A DNA stretch of 64,000 nt. Source: Solwaraspora sp. WMMD791 (GTDB lineage Bacteria; Actinomycetota; Actinomycetes; Mycobacteriales; Micromonosporaceae). Shown here one piece after another: positions 1 through 9,148 of this stretch (positions are counted from its first letter, which is position 1; each line of letters starts with the position of its first letter). A model generated the notes under the pieces. It did no database searches. It had not been told where the DNA came from and saw nothing but the letters and a program-made list of their open reading frames with translations. A program made the position numbers and the translations under genes. The stretch spans positions 1 to 64,000 of the forward strand of contig NZ_CP120737.1 in the NCBI RefSeq assembly GCF_029581195.1, written 5' to 3'.

Positions 1-173
1 GTAGGCCACGCCCAGCGGTGCGCGTCAGATTCGCCGCAGAAACCTCGATCGACTCCATCCGATCGGCTTGATGCACCCATAGAGGTAGGAAACATTGTTT
101 GTGACGGCACGCCGGGGTCGCAATCCCCGGCCCGTCGCCCACCCGAACCACACGACCGGAAAGGGGTGCCACC

Positions 174-1160
174 GTGGCACACGAACTCGAGACGTTCGCC
201 AACGGCGAGACCGCCTTCGCCTCCGCGCGACTGTCCGCCTGGCACCAACTCGGCACCGTCACCGACTCCTGTATGACCGCCCAGGAGGTTATGAGCAAGG
301 CATGGCTCGGTGGCTGGGAGGTCCGCAAGATCGCCATCCAGGGCATCGAGATCACCGACAAGGGCGTGACGAAGGTCGACTGCCCCGACAAGTACATGAC
401 CGTACGGACCAACCCGGTCACCGGCGAGACCGAGTACCTCGGCGTGGTCGGCGAGGACTACAGCGTGGTCCAGAACGAGCAGGTAGCCGAGACACTCAAC
501 CTCCTGGTCGACGCCTCCGGTGCGCACTTCGAGACCGCCGGCTCCATGCGCAAGGGCCGGTCGGTGTTCGTGACCATGAAGCTGCCGAGCGCGATGCGGA
601 TCGCCGGAGTGGACGACATGGACCTCTACCTCGCCGCCACCACCAGCCATGACGGCACCGCCTCGCTGCGCCTCGACGCGACCCCGGTACGGATCGTGTG
701 CGCCAACACGCAGGCTCTCGCCTACCAGCGGTCGCGCAGCTCCTACACGTTCCGGCACACCTCGAACGTCACCAGCAAGATCGCCGAGGCGCGCCAGGCA
801 CTCGGTCTGATGTGGAAGGCGTTCGACGCCTTCGAGAGCGAAGCCGAGAAGATGATCAACGAGTCGCTGACCATGGGCGAGTTCGAGAAGATCGTCGCGC
901 AGGTGTGGCCCCTCGCCGACGATGCCTCCGACACGGCGCGCAACAACGCCAAGCAACGGACGAACACGTTGCGGTACCTCATCCGCGACGCCGACACGCA
1001 GAAGGCGATCAAGGGCACCCGGTGGGCCGGCTACCAGGCCATCACCGAGTACGTGGACCACTTCGCCCCCGCCAAGACCGACCTCGTCCGGGCCACCCGG
1101 GCGCTGACCGGTGCCGGAGCGGACCTCAAGGCCCGCGCGTTCGAGCTGCTGGCGGTCTGA
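174..1160 (+). CDS. DUF932 / phage-plasmid-like protein
   Basis: A 328-residue protein of the DUF932 (TIGR03299) phage/plasmid-like type, recognised from its overall pattern: an N-terminal METF-like opening, a LGVVGEDYSVVQN segment near residue 100, and a conserved central VRIVCANTQALA stretch near residue 175. These proteins are common on actinobacterial plasmids, integrative elements and phages; their biochemical role is not established. The GTG start is supported by an AAAGGGG Shine-Dalgarno sequence about 8 nt upstream. It is the first of a run of forward genes typical of mobile elements. The family call is firm, the function unknown. Confidence 0.85.
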   Translation: MAHELETFANGETAFASARLSAWHQLGTVTDSCMTAQEVMSKAWLGGWEVRKIAIQGIEITDKGVTKVDCPDKYMTVRTNPVTGETEYLGVVGEDYSVVQNEQVAETLNLLVDASGAHFETAGSMRKGRSVFVTMKLPSAMRIAGVDDMDLYLAATTSHDGTASLRLDATPVRIVCANTQALAYQRSRSSYTFRHTSNVTSKIAEARQALGLMWKAFDAFESEAEKMINESLTMGEFEKIVAQVWPLADDASDTARNNAKQRTNTLRYLIRDADTQKAIKGTRWAGYQAITEYVDHFAPAKTDLVRATRALTGAGADLKARAFELLAV

Positions 1161-1161
1161 C

Positions 1162-1773
1162 GTGGGCCGGCACGGGGGCCGGGCCACCACGCCCGGCCCC
1201 GGTACCGGTGGGCACCCCGCCACCGGGACCGCACACATCCCCACCGAGCCCAGCATCACGCCGCTGTACGCACCGGCACCCACCGCCGAGACGGTGGTCG
1301 CGCTGGCCAACGAGATGTGCTCCACCTTCGCGGCGGCCGAGGTCGCCCGCGCGTTGGCCGAACAGGCGACGAGCGAGGCCGAACACGCCCAGTTGAGCGC
1401 ACGGGCCGCGCAGTGGGACGCCCTCGTCAACGAGCGGTGGCCCGCCCTGGTCGAGGCGATCAGGGCGGCTCTGCCGCACACGGGGCAGGTCGAGCACTTC
1501 ATGCCGGTCCGGCCGCTGACCAACGGCCACGTCGAGCTCCATGTGCACGACGAGGCCGGCCGCCGCCTCGTCGTGCTGCTCACCGGCGCGCAGGCCCTCG
1601 CCGTAGGCGCGCACCTGACCGCGTACGGAGCGATCAGCCTCGACCGCATCGGGCAGAAGCTCGACCCGAGCCTGCCCCAGCTGAAGGCCACACCACCGTT
1701 CGACCCCCACGGGACCGCCGGGCAACCGGCCAACCCCGACCGTGCCGCCGGGCCAACGGCCACCCCAGCCTGA
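1162..1773 (+). CDS. Hypothetical protein
   Basis: About 203 residues, family not recognised. The N-terminal ~35 residues are Gly/Pro/Thr-rich; the middle (roughly residues 50-100) is Ala/Glu-rich and predicted helical, followed by a compact segment with VELHVHDEAGRRLVVLLTGAQA that looks beta-rich. The C-terminal 35 residues are Pro/Ala-rich. The GTG at 1162 lies 2 nt after the DUF932 stop and is chosen for coupling; the frame is open further upstream, so a later start is also possible. It is followed by a strong hairpin, so it probably ends the first transcription unit. Confidence 0.6.
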   Translation: MGRHGGRATTPGPGTGGHPATGTAHIPTEPSITPLYAPAPTAETVVALANEMCSTFAAAEVARALAEQATSEAEHAQLSARAAQWDALVNERWPALVEAIRAALPHTGQVEHFMPVRPLTNGHVELHVHDEAGRRLVVLLTGAQALAVGAHLTAYGAISLDRIGQKLDPSLPQLKATPPFDPHGTAGQPANPDRAAGPTATPA

Positions 1774-1780
1774 CCGCCGC

Positions 1781-1835
1781 CACGTGTTGCCGCGCGGCCC
1801 ACGGTCCGACCCCGGGCCGCGCGGCACACCACGTG
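1781..1835 (+). terminator. GC-rich hairpin, likely terminator
   Basis: A perfect 12-bp stem, GCCGCGCGGCCC (1789-1800) with GGGCCGCGCGGC (1814-1825), closes a 13-nt loop; outside it CACGTG boxes (1781-1786 and 1830-1835) pair again with a small mismatch. It lies 8 nt after a stop codon and 33 nt before the next start. There is no T-tract, as is common in high-GC actinomycetes. The stem is seen directly; the terminator role is inferred. Confidence 0.6.
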
Positions 1836-1867
1836 ACTTCCCCTCTTACTGACAACGGAGTACCCGT

Positions 1868-2407
1868 ATGAACCCCGATGACCTGTTCGACCTCGCCGCA
1901 GACTTCGCCCAGGCAACCGGCAACGCCGAACGGTTCCGCACCTGCGCGGCAACCTCGACCGGCGACGACCACACAACAAACACGAGGAAAGCGTCACGCT
2001 GGGAGGCTGTTGCCGCCCGCCGACGCGAGCACCTGCGTACCGCGCTGCGCGAGGCGCTTCACGGGACCGTCACGGCCGTACCCGACGCCGAGTTGCCCGT
2101 CGCCACCTGGCAGCAACGCCTCGTCGAGATCCGCGCCATCACCCTCGACAACACCCGCGCCGTGCGGGTGCGGTACACCCCGACCCAGGCGCTCACCACC
2201 GGAGCCGATCTCATCGCCTGCGCCGCCGTCACCGACGAGCACAGCGGCGGCATCCTCGCCGGAATCCTCCCCGCCTTCCCACCCCGGCCAAGCACCGACA
2301 ACGAGCCGGCCGGCGAAGAGGAGACGGGCGGCATGACGAGCCGAATCGAGCCGTCCGAGGACGCCAACGGCGACGGGCAGCACACCTCCAGCTTGACCCA
2401 CCCCTGA
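1868..2407 (+). CDS. Hypothetical protein
   Basis: A 179-residue protein of unrecognised family. It opens with an acidic helix (MNPDDLFDLAADFAQ), has a basic helical section around residues 40-65, then a predicted alpha/beta section ending in a VRVRYTPTQALTTGADLIACAA segment that resembles the LVVLLTGAQALAVGAHL segment of the preceding gene in position and character, so the two may be distant relatives. The tail is Glu/Gly-rich. An ACGGAG Shine-Dalgarno sequence sits about 7 nt before the ATG. It begins a new run of tightly spaced genes that ends at 3877. Confidence 0.65.
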   Translation: MNPDDLFDLAADFAQATGNAERFRTCAATSTGDDHTTNTRKASRWEAVAARRREHLRTALREALHGTVTAVPDAELPVATWQQRLVEIRAITLDNTRAVRVRYTPTQALTTGADLIACAAVTDEHSGGILAGILPAFPPRPSTDNEPAGEEETGGMTSRIEPSEDANGDGQHTSSLTHP

Positions 2408-2418
2408 ACGGAGTCCTG

Positions 2419-2832
2419 ATGTACCGATCCATGGAGTACGGCGACACCGCCCGGGTGATCGCACCAACCGACGCCACCGAATACCGCCTCGGCATCGTCA
2501 TCGACGTGCGTTACTCCACCCCGCATACGACCCACGCACGCAGCTACACCCTCCGCTTCCCCAACGGCACCGAGCGCACCTACCCGGCCGCCCAGGTCGC
2601 ATGGTGCACCCGCGCCGACGACTACGCCGCCCTGGAAACCGCCTTCGTCACCGCGTGCGTGGCACTACGCGACGCCTGCCGCATCGCCCACGACTACGAC
2701 GCGGACCTCGCCAACGGAACCGCGAGCCTCCTGCGGCGCCTGGTCGACCTCGCCCGCCTACGCCTCGCGCTGACCCTCGACCCGGCCAACCCCACCCGGC
2801 CCGGCAACAACAAGACCGGAGGCGGACACTGA
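2419..2832 (+). CDS. Hypothetical protein with SH3-like N-terminal half
   Basis: A 137-residue protein. The first ~65 residues have the rhythm of a small beta-barrel: alternating hydrophobic strands with RLGIVIDVRYS and SYTLRFPNGTERTYPAAQVAW, which resembles the short SH3-like or KOW-like modules often found in actinobacterial mobile elements. The second half is helical (residues 70-120). It starts 11 nt after the previous stop with CGGAG upstream, and its TGA overlaps the ATG of the next gene (TGATG), which supports translational coupling. No family assignment is made. Confidence 0.65.
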   Translation: MYRSMEYGDTARVIAPTDATEYRLGIVIDVRYSTPHTTHARSYTLRFPNGTERTYPAAQVAWCTRADDYAALETAFVTACVALRDACRIAHDYDADLANGTASLLRRLVDLARLRLALTLDPANPTRPGNNKTGGGH

Positions 2833-3488
2833 TGCCCTCGTACCACCCCCACCCGGGACACTCCATCAGGGCGACCGAACCCGGCACGCCCACGGGCCGG
2901 ACCGGCGAACCGCTCTACTGTCGGCGATGCCGCCGAGGCGTCAACGTCCGCTTCAACCCCCACGGCGTCATCGTCGAATACCTCCACGCGGCCGAGCAGC
3001 GCGGCGAACGCAGCGACCACAAAGCCGAGCCGGTACCGGTCACCGAGATCCCCGACCCGATCATCGAGTGCGACTTCTGCTCCGCACCCGACGCCACCTG
3101 GATCTACCAATGCGCGAACCAGCTGACCGATGTCCGACGAGTCACCGCGCAGGTCGTGGCCGTCAGCGACTACCGCAACCGGCACCACGCCGCACGCGTC
3201 CGCCGCACAGGCACCGAGCACGCACTCACCCAGGCATGGGGAGAGCGGTGGTCCGCCTGCGACGGCTGCGCCGACCTCATCGAGACCCGAGACATCTACG
3301 GCCTCATCCAGCGGGTTACCGACGCGATGCCAGCAAAAATGGTACGAGGCAAACACCTCGCACGAACCCGTGCCCTGCTCCACGACACGTACTCCACGGT
3401 CTTCGACACCCTCGCCCCAGGCCGTGGCCAGATCACACCCGGCAACCCGCTGGGCATCTGGCCCGAGGCCCCCGAGGCGGCGTCGTGA
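2832..3488 (+). CDS. Hypothetical protein with three Cys pairs
   Basis: A 218-residue protein with three CxxC-type knuckles: CRRC near residue 34, CDFC near residue 80 and CDGC near residue 143. Spacing suggests one or more zinc-ribbon-like folds. The frame is open upstream, but the ATG overlapping the previous stop is the natural start. It resembles the small zinc-ribbon proteins of actinobacterial plasmids; DNA or RNA binding would be a guess. It overlaps the next gene by 4 nt (GTGA). Confidence 0.65.
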   Translation: MPSYHPHPGHSIRATEPGTPTGRTGEPLYCRRCRRGVNVRFNPHGVIVEYLHAAEQRGERSDHKAEPVPVTEIPDPIIECDFCSAPDATWIYQCANQLTDVRRVTAQVVAVSDYRNRHHAARVRRTGTEHALTQAWGERWSACDGCADLIETRDIYGLIQRVTDAMPAKMVRGKHLARTRALLHDTYSTVFDTLAPGRGQITPGNPLGIWPEAPEAAS

Positions 3489-3877
3489 ACACCACCTCGC
3501 GGCACCGCCCACTCGCATACACCCACGCCAAGTCGATCCGGCACCCTCGCCCGGTCTGCGGCCTCGACAACGGACCGCTGACCCGCGTCACCGAGGACCA
3601 CCACCTCGTGACCTGCCCGGACTGTCAAGAACTGGCCGACATCGACGCGCTTCCCGACGACGCGACCGCCGGTGACCCCCGCGTGATCGAGGTCCTCCGC
3701 GAAGCCATGCGCGGCGCGACACGCAAGATCGACGGGGTCGTGGTGGACCCGACCACCGCCGCCGCGATCCTGACCGTGTACGACGCCGCCAAACCCGCTA
3801 CCCGCGCCAAACTCGCCGCGCTGCCCCTACACCGCATGGCACAGGTCGCATGGCGAGTGCTGCGCCCACGCGTCTAA
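3485..3877 (+). CDS. Hypothetical small zinc-ribbon-like protein
   Basis: About 130 residues, GTG start overlapping the preceding stop. The N-terminal third holds a PVCGLDN and a LVTCPDCQELAD segment, giving one upstream Cys and a downstream CPDC pair, a typical partial zinc-ribbon. The rest is alpha-helical, with TRKIDGVVVDPTTAAAIL around residue 80. This small type commonly accompanies plasmid or phage genes in actinomycetes. It closes the overlapping gene run started at 1868. Function unknown. Confidence 0.6.
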   Translation: MNTTSRHRPLAYTHAKSIRHPRPVCGLDNGPLTRVTEDHHLVTCPDCQELADIDALPDDATAGDPRVIEVLREAMRGATRKIDGVVVDPTTAAAILTVYDAAKPATRAKLAALPLHRMAQVAWRVLRPRV

Positions 3878-4077
3878 CTCGGCATGGGTCGGTGGCCGGC
3901 GGGCACACCCGAGGGTGCGCGCAATTCCCGACCGGCCACCTCGCCCACCCGGGCCACCTGCCGGCCACACGACCACCAATACCCGGGCCGGACGTACCGC
4001 CGATCCTACGACCCGAGTCACACGCACCTCGACGACGCGGACGGCCACCGAGCCGTCCGCGAGGGAGGATGAACGGC

Positions 4078-4719
4078 GTGGCACGACGCGTGATCGGCGG
4101 ACGGATAGCCCTCAACCGGGCCGGCGTCGCCGCGCACACCGGCGCGGCCTACTCCACCGTCAACCACTGGCACCGCCACCGCGCCCGATTCGGCTTCCCT
4201 GAGGGCTTCCGCAGCGACGGCCGCCAGTGGTTTTGGCTCGACGACATTGAGACATTCCACGAAGCGCACCAGGCCGCGAAGCGCGCCGACCTCACAAAGG
4301 TCGACCGCCGCGGACACCCCGACGACCTCATCGGCTCCGGCGCCGCAGCGAGGGCCCTCGGCTACGGCTCCTACCGCAACCTGCCCGACACCCTGCTCGA
4401 TCGGCCCGACCGCGTCGAGCACCTGCCCGATGGACGGAAACGACGCCTCTGGTACCGGCGCACCATCTGGACCGTCGCCGACGCACGCACGGGCCGACAA
4501 TCCACCGGCCGTACCCCCGGCACCACCGGTGCCCGTCAACCGCATCCCTACGCCGACGACCCCCGGCTCCAGACCGCCACTGAACTGCTGAACGAGGCCG
4601 CCGCTGCGGGGCGTGACCGACATGGGCTAGGTGCAGAGTTGGCACTCAAGCTCGGCATCCCGCAACGTACAGCGCAACGGCTGCTCTCGGAAGCGTGCCG
4701 CGTTACAGGCCTTCGGTGA
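4078..4719 (+). CDS. Helix-turn-helix DNA-binding protein
   Basis: About 213 residues. Two MerR/HTH-17-like segments are visible: one near residues 10-55 (GVAAHTGAAYSTVNHWH followed by GFPEGF, as in excisionase-type helix-turn-helix proteins) and one near residues 85-125 (AAARALGYGSYRNL followed by DRPDRVEHLPDGRKRRLW). The last 45 residues form a third helical unit (LKLGIPQRTAQRLL). The start is set by the Shine-Dalgarno sequence: GAGGGAGG at 4061-4068 abuts an ATG at 4069, leaving no spacer, whereas the in-frame GTG at 4078 has a normal 9-nt spacer. A regulatory or excision role on a mobile element is likely. Confidence 0.7.
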   Translation: MARRVIGGRIALNRAGVAAHTGAAYSTVNHWHRHRARFGFPEGFRSDGRQWFWLDDIETFHEAHQAAKRADLTKVDRRGHPDDLIGSGAAARALGYGSYRNLPDTLLDRPDRVEHLPDGRKRRLWYRRTIWTVADARTGRQSTGRTPGTTGARQPHPYADDPRLQTATELLNEAAAAGRDRHGLGAELALKLGIPQRTAQRLLSEACRVTGLR

Positions 4720-4923
4720 CGGGCCGCGAATGAAGGACCTGCTCACCCCTCGATGCTCGTGTCGTGGCTGTGCGCTATCTAGCGACACCGAACTTGACCT
4801 GCATCGGCGGCAGTCGCTGCAGCGGGCAGCGGATCGGCCGCAGATGAAACTCGACAGGGAAGTGGGGTTAGTCCGGCCGGACAGCTGGCCCTGACCCACG
4901 AGAATCGCCCACGCTACCGGAGC

Positions 4924-5919
4924 ATGGTCACATTACGCTCAATTTACCGAGTTGACGGCTATCACCTCGGCAGCGACCATCTGCGTGTGCAGAAGAAGCA
5001 GAGGTGGTTCGACGAAGGCGCGCTCGTGCTGCGTTCCGTGCTGGAACGGCTTGGCCGAGGCAGTGATCTCCCTGCCGCCACTGATTACTACGCCTGCCCA
5101 TGTTGCCTGGTGGCGTACACGCGGGAAGCCCTGGAAACCGGCGAGTTGACGGAAGAGCATGTACCACCGCGAGTGTTGGGCGGCCGAGGGCTGGTGCTTA
5201 CCTGCAAGGACTGCAACAACAGCTCCGGCACCTACTTCGACTCGCACGCCCACCGGCGCGCGGACACCGAAGGCTTCCTACGGGGCCGAGTGACGGGCCG
5301 CTACCTGCCTGCCACGATGTACGCCGACGGCATCCCGCTGCGGGGCACGGCGCATCGGACAGGGGAAGGTATTCAGGTCTTCGGCGTTCCAAGCCAAAAT
5401 GACCCTAAGGTGCAGGCGGCGCATTTCGAGGCGATGGATGCCTACGTTGACAGTCGTGACCCCAACCCGAGGATTTCCTTCACTATCCACGGCCGATACA
5501 GCGAGGCGCGGGCCCGGTACTCCTGGATCCGTTCGGCGTACCTGGCAGCGTTCGCCGCGCTGGGTTGGAGCTACGTACTCCGGCCAGTGATGAAGCCAAT
5601 CACCGACCAGCTCAGGAACCCCACTGCCGAAGTCCTCCCAACCTACATGTTCCGTGACCTCAGCGCGCCGCCAGAACTCCGGCGCATATTGCTGGTCGAC
5701 GACCCAGACGAACTGCGGTGTGTGGCGGTGGCGATGGGCGAGTTTGTGGTATTCCTGCCAGGTCTGTTCCGTCCGCTGACATGGCCACAACTTGCTGACG
5801 CCTTCGGGGAGCGGCGGAACATCGATAACCAGCTGACCGTGATCCTCAACGGCAAAGAGATGTCATGGCCACACTCGCCGACTTACTTCCTCGACCGATC
5901 TCCGACTGTTAAGGAGTGA
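4924..5919 (+). CDS. HNH-type zinc-binding protein, possible nuclease
   Basis: A 331-residue protein. Near residues 58-110 it has CPCC, then EEHVPPRVLGG, then TCKDCNNSSG: the arrangement of an HNH/zinc-finger endonuclease core (Cys pair, E-H, second Cys pair with N-N-x-x-G). The remainder (residues 110-331) is a long unrecognised domain with several aromatic-rich helices (SWIRSAYLAAFAALGWSYVLRP near 205). The gene stands alone, is somewhat less GC-rich than its neighbours, and lies next to a decayed transposase, which suggests horizontal gain. It could be a restriction-type effector; that is inference from the motif only. Confidence 0.6.
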   Translation: MVTLRSIYRVDGYHLGSDHLRVQKKQRWFDEGALVLRSVLERLGRGSDLPAATDYYACPCCLVAYTREALETGELTEEHVPPRVLGGRGLVLTCKDCNNSSGTYFDSHAHRRADTEGFLRGRVTGRYLPATMYADGIPLRGTAHRTGEGIQVFGVPSQNDPKVQAAHFEAMDAYVDSRDPNPRISFTIHGRYSEARARYSWIRSAYLAAFAALGWSYVLRPVMKPITDQLRNPTAEVLPTYMFRDLSAPPELRRILLVDDPDELRCVAVAMGEFVVFLPGLFRPLTWPQLADAFGERRNIDNQLTVILNGKEMSWPHSPTYFLDRSPTVKE

Positions 5920-5944
5920 ACGACCGGACCAGGAAGTGACAGCG

Positions 5945-6375
5945 GGGTGTGATACCCAATGATCAGTGTGCCCGTCGGTGCCGGCGTAACCCAGGAACAC
6001 TCCGACCTGGCTGTTCTCGGTCCGTCCTGCCGTCCCGGTGTACTGCCGCTGCACCCCGACCGTGTGGATGCCCTTCTTCAGGTCGTCGGTCTCGTCGACG
6101 GTCAGGACCGCGTCCGGACAGCCGAACCGTCCGGTGATCAACCGCCGCAGGTCGTCACGGACGGCGTCGGCGTCCCACACCGCCCCGATACAACAGTCGC
6201 TGCATCGCGTCCGGTCTGGCGTGTCCGGCCTGCTCGGCCAGCTGCCAGCACGTCTTGACCTCGAGATCGGCCAGCAGGCCGGACACGAACTGTCCTGCCG
6301 CCGGCGCGGCTCCACCCGAGCGAACCGGCCCGCGAAGCAGTCCAGTACCTCGGCCAGCACCCACTCCCACCGGCC
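5945..6375 (-). pseudogene. IS701-family transposase remnant
   Basis: Three adjoining reading frames on the minus strand together give the N-terminal half of an IS701-type transposase: a WEWVLAEVLDCFAGRFARVEPR segment, then FVSGLLADLEVKTCWQLAEQAG in another frame, then AVWDADAVRDDLRRLITGRFG and VQRQYTGTAGRTENSQVGVF back in the first. This order matches the family, so two compensating frameshifts have occurred. The DETGF-like motif reads DETDD, and the C-terminal half is missing. The copy cannot be functional. Confidence 0.75.
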
Positions 6376-6504
6376 AACGGCTACGCTGTGGCACGCGGCC
6401 ACCGTAAGATCTGATGTTGTGTCCACAACGCACAGAGGATCATGCGGTGGCCGCCCCGCGTCCACCAGGGTTCACAAGCAAGATCTCAAACGGCGGCTGC
6501 CGTA

Positions 6505-7188
6505 CTAGAAGGGATTGATCGCATCATCGATTGGGTACGGGGAGGTCGTGCGCGCTACTTCGCCAGTGCTCTGCTTGGCCCATGGGGTGTTGGATGAATC
6601 CGTAAAGTACACTGTTGATTCGGCCGCTATCGTCACCCTTCCGCTCAAATCGATTGAAGTATTAAGTATTGGAATCGGTCGCGGAAAAGCCTTATGGCGG
6701 TCGTTTTTCTGGCTTGGCGAAATTATTGGAGAGCGCTTCGCTATTATTCTCCTCCCGTCGGGAGTGGTTGTTACTACAATTACGTTGTGGATCGGTGTGG
6801 CGCTGAAATTTTGCACCGTTGCGTTTATGTAGTGGATGGCCGGACCGTTGGTAAACGCGAAGGTGGAACGGAAAACCACAACCAATTGGGCTGCGCGGAC
6901 ATCGGCCTCGGCGCGTTCCTGAGCCAGTTGCTGCTGTGCGAGTCGCGCTTGCTGGCGTTCGTGCATCAGAAGCGCTGCGGCGGCTCCCGCTGCCAGGAGG
7001 CCCGCGAGGATTCCGCCTATGCTGCCCCACGCCTGCATCCAGTCCGTGACCTTCGGAGCCTCCTGCCCTGGCGGCGGTTGGTATCGGATTGAGGTGTTGA
7101 CCATTAGCAGCAGGAGGAAGGCGACCACGGACAGGCCAAAGCAGACTGCGCATCCGATCAAGAGGCGGCGGGGTGTCCAATCTCTCAC
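6505..7188 (-). CDS. Two-TM membrane protein, unknown function
   Basis: About 227 residues. Two strong membrane segments: residues ~8-30 (LLIGCAVCFGLSVVAFLLLL) and ~50-70 (GSIGGILAGLLAAGAAAALLM), then a short coiled-coil rich in Gln/Glu/Arg (residues 72-95), then a C-terminal beta-rich soluble domain of ~130 residues (FTNGPAIHYINATVQNFSATPIHNVIVVTTTPDG). The GTG start at 7188 is chosen because the open frame upstream belongs to the decayed phage gene. The distal half is markedly AT-richer than the surroundings, a sign of recent transfer. This architecture is common for isolated membrane proteins in accessory regions; no function is assigned. Confidence 0.6.
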   Translation of the reverse strand: MRDWTPRRLLIGCAVCFGLSVVAFLLLLMVNTSIRYQPPPGQEAPKVTDWMQAWGSIGGILAGLLAAGAAAALLMHERQQARLAQQQLAQERAEADVRAAQLVVVFRSTFAFTNGPAIHYINATVQNFSATPIHNVIVVTTTPDGRRIIAKRSPIISPSQKNDRHKAFPRPIPILNTSIDLSGRVTIAAESTVYFTDSSNTPWAKQSTGEVARTTSPYPIDDAINPF

Positions 7189-7204
7189 GGGAACATTCTG
7201 CCGT

Positions 7205-7714
7205 CCGCCCGCAACCGCCGTCGGACACCCGCGCCCAACCCAGCGCCCGCTTGTCGCGGTAGACGCTGCCTGGATAGTCGCCCGTCCACCGTCGGCAACC
7301 ATCCGGTACGCCGAGCCGACCGTCTTGGTCTCGGCCGCCGCGAGTGCCTGCGGGACGCTGGCGCCCATCCGGATCGCCCGCTTCACCGCGACCGGACCGG
7401 TCGCCAGAAGCGATGTCGCGACCTTTGCCGGGGGGTAGTGATCCCGCCCAGGCGATCGTGGGCATGGCGTCCAGCACGCTGGACGCGTTGCGGTGTGCCA
7501 GGTAGAACACACCGCCCAGGCCGGCGGCCTTCTTCCGTGCCTCATCGATAATCTTCGAGGCCGCGGTCGTGTAAACGGGGAAGGAGGCGTCGAGGTTTCC
7601 GGCGTTGAGCAGCGTGCGGTACGCGACGGTCACCTGCGCGGCGGCCTCGCTGGCGACTTTCGCCTGCGCTACCCGGTAGCTCTCGGCGAGCGCGTCCGTG
7701 GTCAGCACTGACAC
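7205..7714 (-). pseudogene. Phage head-maturation-protease-like gene, frameshifted and truncated
   Basis: The first ~90 codons from 7714 (LTTDALAESYRVAQAKVASEAAAQ at the start, HRNASSVLDAMPTIAWA) read like the VG15/capsid-maturation-type proteins of actinophages. Reading then moves frame near 7448 (DHYPPAKVATSLLATGPVAVKRAI), best explained by an extra G in a GGG run, and returns to the first frame near 7245 (KRALGWARVSDGG). The normal continuation with its cysteine pair is missing: homology stops around 7205. It lies directly downstream of the portal remnant in the usual phage order. Confidence 0.65.
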
Positions 7715-7792
7715 GGCGCACTCCTTCGAGGGTTTAGACGGCGGCGGGCTCCGCAGGTGCGGCCGGAGGCTGCGGCGTCAATGACTGGCAAG

Positions 7793-9120
7793 TCAGGGCC
7801 TCGGCAAGCTGGGCGAGTCCGTCTGCGGACGTCGCATGCCGCGCCACCGTTCGATGTCCTGGTCAGTGACGCCAGGAATGCGCTCCCATGCGGCCTCGGC
7901 CGGCACGGCGAGCATGGTCACCATCTTTCCGAGGGCATCCACGGCGGCGGCCAGTGAACGAGCCTCGGTGTCACGCCAGCGGACCTGCGCGGACAGGTCC
8001 CGGGCCGACTCGGGGTCCCCGGCGGCCAGCGCGGCGAGCCGGAGCGTCTGCTCCCACGACTCGCCGAAGATCGTCTCGTACTCGCCGATCTTGCGCTGTG
8101 TGGCAGCCTCGGCGGCGGCCAATGCGTCAGCCGAGAGGTTGACCAGGTCGCCGAGCAACACGTGCGGGCTGAGTTGGGCGATCGCGGCGAGAGTCCGCAC
8201 GCCCGAGCCGTAGGTTTCGAGGTGCCCCTTGACGTCGGTTTGGTCGAAGCTGCCGAACTTCGCGTCCGGCGAGTCCGTGACCCACAGACGGTCAACGGCG
8301 GCCTGGAATGGCTCGACCGGCTGACCGAACAGCGGGGACTCGGGGTCGTCCACTGTCGGGATCGCCAGACCCGTTGCCCAGCGCTGGCGGAAGCTCGCGA
8401 ACTGCAAGGCGATGAGCAGGTTGAAGACGGCTCGTTGATCCGGTCCTGAAGGACCAGCAGCGGTGCGATGATGCCCCGGTTCTCGCCGTCCAGCCGATCG
8501 CGGAAGCGGACCATCGGGCAGACCTTCAGGCCGTGCTCGTCGCTGCGGAGCAGGACCAGCCGTTCGCTGCCCTTCGCGCGGCCGATCAGGTGGACGGCCT
8601 CGTCGTCGAACAGCTCCCACAACCGCATCCCGTCGGCGGCGGTGCCCTTGACCCGTAGCCCATGTACGGGCCACTCGTCGTCGTCCTCGAAGAAGGCGAT
8701 GGTCTTGGCTGGCGGGACCGGGCGGATGCTCGGGTCGGGCTCGCCGGGCAGGACGATCGTGTACGAGGCGCCGAACTCCAAGGCGCCCCGGTGGGCGATC
8801 GTCTGCCGCGCGTCGAGCCGGTTCGCCTGCCAGTACGCCCACGGCGGGGCGGACTGCGTCGACCGGGCCGGGCGGTAGCCGTCCACGAACAGCGACTTGA
8901 CGTAGGTCTCGCTGATTAGCGGCAACCACGGAGTGATCGCGTTCTCAGCCAGCGACCGGTACTCGTTGCGGGCGCCCCGGGCCATGTACGGCAGGTCATG
9001 GTCGCCGCGTAGGTAACGGGCGATTCTTCCTGATCCGGCGCGTTCGTCGTTCCAGGTTGCGGCGTGGGCGTCTACCAGCTCGGCCGCGAGGCTGGCGACG
9101 GCCGATGGGGTGGTGGGCAC
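7793..9120 (-). pseudogene. SPP1 Gp6-like phage portal protein, frameshifted
   Basis: Reading from 9120, about 230 residues in one frame (RYLRGDHDLPYMARGARNEY, then ENAITPWLPLISETYVKSLF) continue after a shift near 8432-8438 in a second frame (AVFNLLIALQFASFRQRWATG, later KIGEYETIFGESWEQTLRLA) to a stop at 7793. Together they give a ~440-residue portal protein of the mycobacteriophage/SPP1 Gp6 type. Adding one G after the ATCAACGAG codons restores DRINEAVFNLL, so a single-base deletion, or a sequencing error, is the simplest cause. Neighbouring phage genes are also damaged, which favours genuine decay. Confidence 0.75.
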
Positions 9121-9148
9121 CTAACCGTCCTTGCGTGTCTGTGATTGA

